Origin: Actinomyces marmotae
GTDB lineage: Bacteria; Actinomycetota; Actinomycetes; Actinomycetales; Actinomycetaceae
Length of the DNA stretch: 64,000 nucleotides
Direction: 5' to 3'
Assembly (NCBI RefSeq): GCF_013177295.1
Contig: NZ_CP053642.1
Coordinates: 682,001 to 746,000, forward strand
In this document: one piece after another, positions 33,305 to 40,947 of the stretch
Position numbering within the stretch: the stretch's first letter is position 1
How the letters are laid out: the number at the start of each line of letters is the position of its first letter
Made by a program: the position numbers and the translations under genes
Notes under the pieces: generated by a model
The model's database searches: none
Told to the model about the DNA's origin: nothing
The model's input: only the letters and a program-made list of their open reading frames with translations

Positions 33305-34570
33305 GGTGCGGTGCACACTCACTGGTGCCGTTTGCACCCACAGGTGCGGGCAGGACGCTCCGGTCGGTGTGGTTGGCACTGGTCGGTGTGGATGGCTCCG
33401 GTCGGTGTGGATGGCTCCGGTCGGTGTGGATGGCTCCGCTCGGTGTGGGTGGCGCTGGTCGCACTCACTGGTGCGGTGCACGCTCACAGGTGCGGTTCGC
33501 ACTCACAGGTGCTGTTTGCACCCACTGGTGCGGGTAGGACGCTCCGGTCGGTGTGGTTGGCTCCGCTCGGTGTGGGTGGTGCCGGTCGGTGTGGGTGGTG
33601 CCGGTCGGTGTGGGTGGTGCCGGTCGGTGTGGGTGGTGCCGGTCGGTGTGGGTGGTGCCGGTCGGTGTGGGTGGTGCCGGTCGGTGTGGGTGGTGCCGGT
33701 CGGTGTGGGTGGTGCCGGTCGGTGTGGGTGGTGCCGGTCGGTGTGGGTGGTGCCGGTCGGTGTGGGTGGTGCCGGTCGGTGTGGGTGGTGCCGGTCGGTG
33801 TGGGTGGTGCCGGTCGGTGTGGGTGGTGCCGGTCGGTGTGGGTGGCGCTGGTCGCACTCACTGGTGCGGTGCACGCTCACAGGTGCGGTTCGCACTCACT
33901 GATGCTGTTTGCACCCACAGGTGCGGGCAGAACGCTCCGGTCGGTGTGGTTGGCACTGGTCGGTGTGGATGGCTCCGCTCGGCATGGGTGGCGCTGGTCG
34001 CACTCACTGGTGCGGTGCACGCTCACTGGTGCCGTTTGCACTCACTGGTGCGGGTAGGACGCTCCGGTCGGTGTGGGTGGCTCCGGTCGGTGTGGATGGC
34101 TCCGGTCGGTGTGGGTGGCGCTGGTCGGTGTGGGTGGCGCTGGTCGCTCTCACTGGTGCGGTGCACGCTCACTGGTGCCGTTCGCACTCACAGGTGCCGT
34201 TTGCACCCACTGGTGCGGGTAGGACGCTCCGGTCGGTGTGGATGGCTCCGGTCGGTGTGGTTGGCACTGGTCGGTGTGGTTGGCTCCGCTCGGCATGGGT
34301 GGCGCTGGTCGCACTCACTGGTGTGGTGCACACTCACAGGTGCCGTTTGCACCCACTGGTGCGGGTAGGACGCTCCGGTCGGTGTGGTTGGCACTGGTCG
34401 GTGTGGTTGGTGCCGGTCGGTGTGGATGGCTCCGCTCGCACTCACTGGTGCGGTGCACGCTCACTGGTGCCGTTTGCACCCACTGGTGCGGGTAGGACGC
34501 TCCGGTCGGTGTGGATGGTGCCGGTCGGTGTGGGTGGTGCCGGTCGGTGTGGTTGGCTCCGCTCGGTGAG
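33305..34570 (+). repeat. 19-bp modular repeat array C (seven composites)
   Basis: This is the largest array, with hinge units GGTGCGGGYAGGACGCTCC at 33343, 33527, 33920 (one variant base), 34047, 34212, 34358 and 34485. Each is preceded by heads such as GGTGCGGTGCACGCTCACT and GGTGCCGTTTGCACCCACT and followed by arms GGTCGGTGTGGWTGGCTCC. Most composites are joined by the 13-bp segment GGTCGCACTCACT. Between 33546 and 33849 there are 16 consecutive arms, of which 13 (33584-33830) are identical copies of GGTCGGTGTGGGTGGTGCC. All frames are nearly stop-free because 57 bp (3 x 19) recurs; none is a gene. Confidence 0.95.
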
Positions 34571-34608
34571 CCGACACCGCAGCGCCCGCGCCCTCTCAAG
34601 CCGCCGGC

Positions 34609-35742
34609 TCAGGCATCGGCGTCGTCGTCGGGAAAATGGACCCCGATCTGCGCGCGGGCCTCGGACAGGACCTCGATCGCGGCCACCGAGGCGGACACAG
34701 GGTGGAGCTCGGAGCCTCGCGCGCCGGCGCTCACGAGTCGGCAGACCTCCGCCAGGAGGGGGCCCATCACCTCGCCCGAGCGCGTCACGGACAGGTCCTC
34801 ACGGGATTCCTCCGGGGAGCCGGGCGCGGTGATGAGACTGATGTGTTCGGGCCATTGGCAGTGGTCGAGGAGAATCGCTCTGGACTCGCCGGAGATCTGG
34901 CTGCCCAGGGCGTTGGCGGAGGTCTTGGAGTGCAGGCAGGCCACTTCCAGGCCGACGCGCTCCCCGGTGTCATAGGAGAGGGTGACCGTGCCGTGGGAGT
35001 CGACGCCGGAGTCCAGGAGTTGCGCCGTGGCGGTGACGCGGTCCGGGGGCCCGAACAAGTGGATGGCCAAGCTCACGGGGTAGATGCCGAGATCCATGAG
35101 CGAGCCGCCGCCGAGCGCCGGGTCGAAGGCCGGGGGAAGGTCGCCGGCCCGGTAGGCGCTCATGCGCGAGGAGAACTGCTCGCGCACGAACGTGGCTCGG
35201 CGCGGTTCCCCGAGCCGGGGGAGAGCGGCGCGGATGGCGGCGGCGCCGGGCTCGAAGGCGGTCTGCCAGGCCTCCATGAGGAAGCCGCCAGTGCGCTCAG
35301 CGGTTGCGGCCATGGCCCGGGCCTGCGCGGGAGTCAGGGCGAAGGGCTTCTCCACGAGCACCCCGTACCCGGCCTCCAGGGCCGCGATCGCCTGGGCGGC
35401 GTGCAGGGAGTTGGGCGAGCCGATGTAGATGACGTCGATGGGCGCGGCGCGGTCCGGGCCGTGCTCGGCGAGCATCGCCTCGAGGGTGGGATGGGCGTGG
35501 GGCACGCCGTGCTCGGCGGCGAAGGCGGCGGCGCGCTCGGGCCTGGCCGAGGCGACGGCGACGATCTCGGCGGCGGGCTCGGCGGCCACGGCGCGGGCGA
35601 ACCAGGTGGCGATGAATCCCGCGCCGACGACGCCGAAGCGCACCCGGCGCCCAGCACTCGCGGAGGGCCCGGAGCGGGTGCGAGGCAGGGGCGCGCCAGA
35701 TGCGGCGGCGGGGGAGGGGTGGCCGGTACTGGCTGTGCTCAT
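34609..35742 (-). CDS. Gfo/Idh/MocA-family oxidoreductase
   Basis: The 377-aa NAD(P)-dependent dehydrogenase has the Rossmann loop VRFGVVGAGFIATWFARAVA, then IYIGSPNSLHAAQAIAALEA and the catalytic-lysine motif VLVEKPFAL (EKP). The C-terminal half (GGGSLMDLGIYPVSLAIHLF) is the substrate/oligomerisation domain. The sugar or inositol-like substrate is not predictable. The start is ATG 35742; AACAGT lies 6 nt upstream, and a G-run could serve as a weak ribosome binding site. Confidence 0.92.
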   Translation of the reverse strand: MSTASTGHPSPAAASGAPLPRTRSGPSASAGRRVRFGVVGAGFIATWFARAVAAEPAAEIVAVASARPERAAAFAAEHGVPHAHPTLEAMLAEHGPDRAAPIDVIYIGSPNSLHAAQAIAALEAGYGVLVEKPFALTPAQARAMAATAERTGGFLMEAWQTAFEPGAAAIRAALPRLGEPRRATFVREQFSSRMSAYRAGDLPPAFDPALGGGSLMDLGIYPVSLAIHLFGPPDRVTATAQLLDSGVDSHGTVTLSYDTGERVGLEVACLHSKTSANALGSQISGESRAILLDHCQWPEHISLITAPGSPEESREDLSVTRSGEVMGPLLAEVCRLVSAGARGSELHPVSASVAAIEVLSEARAQIGVHFPDDDADA

Positions 35743-36011
35743 GCCCCCACTGTTCCACTGAGCCGGCGCCCTGTCACCGGCTGGACCCGGACGAGCGGGC
35801 AGGTGGCTGGCCAGTGCTCCCGCCTCTGGCCGGTGCTCCCGCCCCCTGGGCCCGCAGCCCTCACCCAGCTCGCGCGCCCTCGCCCAGCTCGCGCGCCCTC
35901 GAGCCGGGAGGATGAGTGCGCGCGAGCGGGCCGAGACGGCGTCCGGGAGGAGGGCCGAGGGGCGCGGGGACTGGGGAGGCCGAGCCCGGCGCGCCCTCCT
36001 AGACTTGGCTG

Positions 36012-36854
36012 GTGCGCATCGACCCCCACACCCACTCCTCCTGCTCCGACGGCACGGACGCCCCGGCGGAGCTCATGCGGGCGGCCGCCCAAGCGGGCCT
36101 CGACGTCGTCGGCCTGACCGACCACGACACGACGATCGGCTGGGAGGAGGCCGCCGCCGCGGTGCCGTCCACGGGAGTGACCCTCCTGCGCGGCACCGAG
36201 ATCTCCTGCGCTGCGGGCGGAGTCACCCTCCACCTGCTCGCCTACCTCTTCGACCCCGAGGACGAGGCTCTCGCCGAGGCCTTCGCCCACGCCCGCGACT
36301 CCCGGGGGACCCGCGCCCAGCGCATGGTCGAGCGCATCGCCGTCGACTACCCCATCACGTGGGAGGACGTGCTCGCCCAATCGGTCGGCCACGCCATCGG
36401 CCGGCCCCACATCGCCGACGCGCTCGTCGCCGCGGGCTCCTTCGAGAACCGGGACGCGGCCTTCGCCGGCCCCCTGGCCGTCTCCAGCCCCTACTACGCG
36501 CACTACTGGGCCCTGGACCCCGTCGAGGCCTGCGCCCTCGTGCGGGCCGCCGGGGGCGTGCCCGTTGCCGCCCATCCCCGAGCCTCCCAGCGCCAGCGCC
36601 GGCTCGTGCCCGATGAGACCTTCGCCGCCATGGCCGAGGCCGGGCTCGCCGCCCTGGAGGTCGACCACCGCGACCACGGACCCGCCGACCGCCGCGCCGC
36701 GCGGGACCTCGCCGACCGCCTCGGCCTGGGCGTCTCGGGATCCTCCGACTACCATGGCGCCGGCAAGCCCAATCGACTGGGGGAGAACCTCATGCCCCCC
36801 GACCTCCTCGAGCGGATCGTGGACGAGGGGGCCCTGCCGCTCGTCACCCCCTGA
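36012..36854 (+). CDS. PHP-domain phosphoesterase (3',5'-nucleoside bisphosphate phosphatase-like)
   Basis: The 280-aa protein has the PHP metal motifs MRIDPHTHSSCSDG, GLTDHDTTIGW, RGTEISC, the later VAAHPRAS and SGSSDYHG. Related single-domain PHP proteins hydrolyse 3',5'-nucleoside bisphosphates or trim 5' ends of RNA. TAGACT at 36000-36005 lies 6 nt before the GTG, so it is probably leaderless. marC follows after 50 bp. Confidence 0.9.
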   Translation: MRIDPHTHSSCSDGTDAPAELMRAAAQAGLDVVGLTDHDTTIGWEEAAAAVPSTGVTLLRGTEISCAAGGVTLHLLAYLFDPEDEALAEAFAHARDSRGTRAQRMVERIAVDYPITWEDVLAQSVGHAIGRPHIADALVAAGSFENRDAAFAGPLAVSSPYYAHYWALDPVEACALVRAAGGVPVAAHPRASQRQRRLVPDETFAAMAEAGLAALEVDHRDHGPADRRAARDLADRLGLGVSGSSDYHGAGKPNRLGENLMPPDLLERIVDEGALPLVTP

Positions 36855-36904
36855 CACCGGGGCGCCCGCGCCCTCCCCATCCCCGTCCCCTAGAAAGCCC
36901 CTCC

Positions 36905-37534
36905 GTGCTCGACGACGTCCTCAGCCCCTCCGTGTTCCTCACCGCCTTCACGACGATCCTCGTCATCCAGGACCCGCTCGGCGCCATCCCCGTCTTCCTG
37001 TCCCTCACCCGCCGTCAGAGCCCCGAGCGGCGCCGCGCCTCCGCCCGCCAGGCAACCCTGCTCAGCCTCGCGGTCATCCTTGCCTTCGCGATCTTCGGCC
37101 GCTCCATCCTGGGGCTGCTGGGGATCTCCGTGGCCGCCCTCCAGGTCTCCGGCGGGCTCCTCCTGCTGCTGGTCGCCCTGGAACTGCTCACCGAGAGTTC
37201 CCGCGCGGACGATGACGCCGATTCTGCCGACTCCAACGTCGCCCTCGTCCCTTTGGGCACGCCGTTGCTCGCGGGCCCCGGCGCGATCGCCGCGGCCATG
37301 GTCGCCGTTGAGTCCGCGCCCGCGCCCGTGACCGGATGGGTCTCCGTGACCCTGGCGATCGTCGTTGTCCACGTCATCACTTGGCTGGCGCTGCGCTTCT
37401 CACTCACGCTGCACCGGGTCCTGGGCGAGGCGATGATCCTGGTCCTGACCCGCGTCATGGGTCTGCTGCTGGCCGCGATCGCCGTGCAGATGATCGGCGA
37501 CGGCATCACCACGTACATCGGCGAGCGCTTCTGA
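36905..37534 (+). CDS. MarC-family integral membrane protein
   Basis: The 209-aa protein with six hydrophobic segments opens with FLTAFTTILVIQDPLGAIPVFLSL (conserved D-P-x-G-x-x-P motif), then GRSILGLLGISVAALQVSGG and the mirrored PLGTPLLAGPGAIAAAMV. Despite its name the family is not a proven multidrug pump; the substrate is unknown. It starts at GTG 36905 and ends inside a perfect hairpin. Confidence 0.9.
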   Translation: MLDDVLSPSVFLTAFTTILVIQDPLGAIPVFLSLTRRQSPERRRASARQATLLSLAVILAFAIFGRSILGLLGISVAALQVSGGLLLLLVALELLTESSRADDDADSADSNVALVPLGTPLLAGPGAIAAAMVAVESAPAPVTGWVSVTLAIVVVHVITWLALRFSLTLHRVLGEAMILVLTRVMGLLLAAIAVQMIGDGITTYIGERF

Positions 37535-37581
37535 GCCGGCGCTGGGGCGCTCCCTCACGGAGCGCCCCAGCGCCGGCTCAG
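37531..37581 (+). terminator. 23-bp perfect hairpin carrying the marC stop codon
   Basis: The arms 37531-37553 and 37559-37581 (CTGAGCCGGCGCTGGGGCGC with TCC, and complement) enclose CTCAC. The TGA of marC (37532-37534) lies in the left arm, as in the folD/acylphosphatase hairpin. The helicase gene converges about 80 bp further on. Confidence 0.8.
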
Positions 37582-37661
37582 TGGCCCGCTAGCCCGTTGG
37601 CCCGGCCCGGCCCGCCGGCCCGCTGGTCTGGCCCGCCGGCCAGCGGCCGCGGCGGCCTGGC

Positions 37662-39374
37662 TCAGTCCTGGCCGGCGGAGTCGATCGGCTTGCCGCCGCG
37701 CGTCCGCTTGCGGTTCCTCGCGCGCCGCGGGGCCTCGCCGTCGGAGGCGCGCCTGGAGGACCGCCGGCGCTCGCCATCCTCAGAGGCCCGCGACGCGCTG
37801 CCGCCCCGGCCGCCTCGGGAGCGCGAGCCCCGCCCATCGCGGCCCCGGGCCCCGCTGCGGCTGTCACGCCGGCCATCGCGCCGGCCATCACGCCCGCCGT
37901 GCTTGCCGGTCTCGCCCAGGTCCTCGATCTCCTCGGCGTCCAGGCCGGCCAGCGTCCGCTTGGAGCGCGGCAACGTGCCCGTGGTGCCCTCGGGGATCGA
38001 CAGGTCGGAGTACAGGTGCTCGCTGGTGTGGTAGGTCTCGATCGGCTCGGTCACAGGCAGGCCCAGGCCCTTGGCGATGAGCCGCCAGCGCGGGATGTCA
38101 TCCCAGTCCACGAAGGTCACGGCCGTGCCCGCGTTCCCAGCGCGGCCCGTGCGCCCGATGCGGTGAACGTAGATTTTCTCGTCCTCGGGGCACTGGTAGT
38201 TGATGACGTGGGTGACGTCATCGACGTCGATGCCGCGGGCGGCGACGTCGGTGGCCACGAGCACGTCCACCTTGCCGTTGCGGAAAGCGCGCAGGGCCTG
38301 CTCCCGCGCCCCCTGCCCGAGATCGCCGTGCAGCGCGCCGGTGGCGAAGCCCCGCGAGGCCAGGTCGTCGGCCACGCGGGCCGCCGTGCGCTTCGTGCGG
38401 GCGAAGATGATCGTGCGGCCCCGGCCCTCGGCCTGGAGGATCCGGGCGACCACCTCCACCTTGTTCAGGGCGTGCGTGCGGTAAACGACCTGCGCCACCG
38501 ACTTGACCGTCATCGACTCATCCCCGGGGTCCTGGGCGCGGATGTGGGTCGGCTGGCTCATGTAACGGCGGGCCAGGGCGACGACGGCGCCCGGCATCGT
38601 GGCGCTGAAAAGCATCGTCTGGCGGTCGGCGCGGGTGCGGGCCAGGATCTTCTCCACATCGGGCAGGAAGCCCAGATCCAGCATCTCATCCGCCTCGTCG
38701 AGCACCACGGTGGTCACGTGAGTGAGGTCCAGGACGGCACGGTCCATGAGGTCGATGAGGCGCCCCGGGGTTCCCACGACGATCTCGGCGCCCTTCTCCA
38801 GGGCCTCGATCTGCGGCTCGTAGGCGCGACCGCCGTAGACCTGCACGATGCGCACGGTGCGCTTGGCCGCGGCCTGCTCGAGCTCGACGGCGACCTGCTT
38901 GGCCAGCTCGCGCGTGGGCAGGACGATGAGGGCCTGCGGGCTTCCGGCGGCGGGGTCCTCGTCCCAGCCCTCCTCGCCGGGGCCCAGGGTGTCCATGAGC
39001 AGCGGGATGCCGAAGCCCAGGGTCTTGCCGGTGCCGGTCTTGGCCTGGCCGATGATGTCGTTGCCCTCCAGGGCCACCGGGAGGGTGAGGGCCTGGATGG
39101 GGAAGGGGTGGATGATGCCCTTGGCGGCCAGCGCCTCGCAGATCTCGGGCTCGACGCCGAAGTCCGCGAAGGACTTGATGCTCAGGTCCACCGCGGCGCC
39201 CTCATCGGTGATGTCGGGGGAGGCCTCGTCCAGGACGGGGGCGTGTGCGCCCGCGGTCTCGATGAGGCCCGAGGCGGGGGCCTCGGGGGCGCTGGCGGCG
39301 CTGGGGGCACTCGCGGCGCTGGGGGCCGAGGCGGCCTCGGCGGGGCTGGTGATGACGGGGTTCTCGTCGGTCAC
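37662..39374 (-). CDS. DEAD-box ATP-dependent RNA helicase
   Basis: The 570-aa helicase shows the Q motif (FPIQALTLP), motif I AKTGTGKT, Ia PTRELAKQ, II VLDEADEMLDLGFL, III SAT, IV IIFARTKRTA, V ATDVAARGID and VI HRIGRTGRAG. The C-terminal tail (about residue 480 on) is rich in Arg, Gly, Asp and Ser (GRDGRRDGRRDSRSG), typical of cold-shock or ribosome-assembly helicases such as CsdA/RhlE types. GTG 39374 follows AAGGAACGTC; upstream in-frame codons to 39602 are not protein-like. Confidence 0.93.
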   Translation of the reverse strand: MTDENPVITSPAEAASAPSAASAPSAASAPEAPASGLIETAGAHAPVLDEASPDITDEGAAVDLSIKSFADFGVEPEICEALAAKGIIHPFPIQALTLPVALEGNDIIGQAKTGTGKTLGFGIPLLMDTLGPGEEGWDEDPAAGSPQALIVLPTRELAKQVAVELEQAAAKRTVRIVQVYGGRAYEPQIEALEKGAEIVVGTPGRLIDLMDRAVLDLTHVTTVVLDEADEMLDLGFLPDVEKILARTRADRQTMLFSATMPGAVVALARRYMSQPTHIRAQDPGDESMTVKSVAQVVYRTHALNKVEVVARILQAEGRGRTIIFARTKRTAARVADDLASRGFATGALHGDLGQGAREQALRAFRNGKVDVLVATDVAARGIDVDDVTHVINYQCPEDEKIYVHRIGRTGRAGNAGTAVTFVDWDDIPRWRLIAKGLGLPVTEPIETYHTSEHLYSDLSIPEGTTGTLPRSKRTLAGLDAEEIEDLGETGKHGGRDGRRDGRRDSRSGARGRDGRGSRSRGGRGGSASRASEDGERRRSSRRASDGEAPRRARNRKRTRGGKPIDSAGQD

Positions 39375-39739
39375 GACGTTCCTTCGGATGTGGACCGCGG
39401 CCTCGTGACCGGCGCGGAGGGTGGTCCTGCGCGGGCCGACAGGGCTCGGCGCCGCCCGGGCCGACGGGGCCCTGGGCCGCGCTCGCGGTCGTGTATGTGG
39501 CAGCCGATCGTGAATCGTGTCCCGCTCAGGGCCCAGGGGCGCCGCCGCGCTCAGGGCATGGCTCGCCGGCCGGCGGGACCAGGCTGCTGGACGACCGGGC
39601 AACCGTGGACGTCGGCAGACTACCCGTCATCCGCCCCCGCGACGGTGAGGCGACGGCGATTGCCCCCGGTAGGTGGGGCACATCACGCGCCTTCGCCAAG
39701 GCGGCCGCGGCAGGGGCGCCCTCGCTCTACGCTTTGCTC
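39375..39739. other. Gene-free divergent region between helicase and ferritin-like genes
   Basis: No gene, repeat or RNA structure is recognised. It contains the helicase ribosome binding site at its left end and TACGCT (39728-39733), the -10 of the rightward gene, at its right end. Confidence 0.5.
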
Positions 39740-40414
39740 ATGAGCCCTTCCGTTCCTGAACCGGTCCCCGCCTCGACGCCCCCGGCCCCCAGCGCGCCCG
39801 GCGCCCTCATGGCCGCCGTGCTCGGCGTCATCGGCTACAGCTGCTCCGTGGCCTGCACGCGCTACGCCAAGGACGCGGACAAGGCCCCGGCGATGCGCGC
39901 GCGCATCGAACTGCTGCGCATGAGTGCAGCCAAGGTGGGCGCTTTCGACGCGATCATCCGCATCGGCGCCGATGAGGGCGTGGACGTGCCGGCGTCCGCT
40001 GAGCGCTTCCTCGGCTCCCTGGGCGACGTCGATGATCGTCTGCGGCCCCACGACTGGGTCGAGCGGCTGGTCAAGACCTACCTGTCCTTCGGGCTGCTCG
40101 TGGACTTCGGCATGGCCCTGACCGATTCCCTGCCCCCGCGCGTGCGCGACGCCGTCTTGGAGGCCCTGTCCGAGGACCGCTTCGGCTCCTTCGCTGCCGC
40201 CGAGCTCATGGCCGATCTCGACGGCGACCCCCAGCTCGCCGCCCGCCTGGGCCTGTGGGGCCGCCGGGTGGCGGGTGAGGAGATCGGCGCGATCCAACTC
40301 ATGCTCGCCCGCTTCCCCGAACTCGCCGGCGGGGAGCAGGGCTCGGCGCGCCTGGGCGCCGTCCTGTCTTCCGGCGCGACGAGCCGCATGAGGGGCCTCG
40401 GGCTGCGCGTCTGA
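39740..40414 (+). CDS. Ferritin-like fold (MiaE-like) protein
   Basis: The 224-aa helical protein resembles the actinobacterial ferritin-like/MiaE_2 family: GVIGYSCSVACTRYAKDADKAP, MRARIELLRMSAAKVGAFD with a possible Glu/His-poor diiron site, and WVERLVKTYLSFGLLVDF. It usually lies next to a DUF3107 gene and a DEAD-box helicase in actinobacteria, as here. The enzymatic role is not established. TACGCT lies 6 nt before ATG 39740, so it is probably leaderless. Confidence 0.8.
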   Translation: MSPSVPEPVPASTPPAPSAPGALMAAVLGVIGYSCSVACTRYAKDADKAPAMRARIELLRMSAAKVGAFDAIIRIGADEGVDVPASAERFLGSLGDVDDRLRPHDWVERLVKTYLSFGLLVDFGMALTDSLPPRVRDAVLEALSEDRFGSFAAAELMADLDGDPQLAARLGLWGRRVAGEEIGAIQLMLARFPELAGGEQGSARLGAVLSSGATSRMRGLGLRV

Positions 40415-40498
40415 GACCGACTGGTTCACGGGCCGAGTGGATCACGGGCGGGCCGCTCCCGGGACGCCTCGCGAGGGCGGCGCGGGCCGGGCGCGGGC

Positions 40499-40714
40499 TC
40501 AGATGCCGAAGCCGACGCGGCGCTGCTCGGCGGCCCCGAGCTCGGCGTAGGCCAGGGATCCCGCGGGCACGAGCACCTTGCGGCCCTTGTCGTCCGTGAG
40601 GACGACATCCTTCGTCGCCGAGTCGGCCAGCGCGCCCAGGACCTCGTCGTGAGAGGCGGAGGTCTCGATCTCGATCTGACGGGCGGCGTGCTTGAAGCCG
40701 AGGCTGACCTGCAT
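40499..40714 (-). CDS. DUF3107 family small protein
   Basis: The 71-aa actinobacterial protein begins MQVSLGFKHAARQIEIETSA and contains DDKGRKVLVPAGSLAYAELG, matching the family. ATG 40714 has AAGGAG 6 nt upstream. The function is unknown. It is convergent with the ferritin-like gene and divergent from adnA. Confidence 0.9.
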   Translation of the reverse strand: MQVSLGFKHAARQIEIETSASHDEVLGALADSATKDVVLTDDKGRKVLVPAGSLAYAELGAAEQRRVGFGI

Positions 40715-40947
40715 GGTGACTCCTTGGAAGAGCGGATCGGGGGCGGATCGTGCGCGGGCGGCCCCGGTGGGCCCCGCGTCGCCGCCCCGATCGTAGGGCG
40801 CCGGTGGCCGACGACGGCGGCAGCGCGGGCCCGGCGGCGTCGGTTTTCGCGCCGCGCGGACGGGGGCGCGGTCGTGGGAGGAGCGGAGCGTCGAGTGAGG
40901 CCCCACAGGCGCCTATTCGTGTCAGTGGGGCGTGGTGAGATAGGCCC

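Noticed and set aside
33465..33857. Repeat protein genes on either strand of array C
   Set aside because: Frames are open only because the 57-bp supercycle lacks stops; no ribosome binding site or sensible start, and several frames on both strands are open at once.
33305..34570. CRISPR array
   Set aside because: Units are contiguous with no unique spacers, the period is 19 bp, and no cas gene is in the window.
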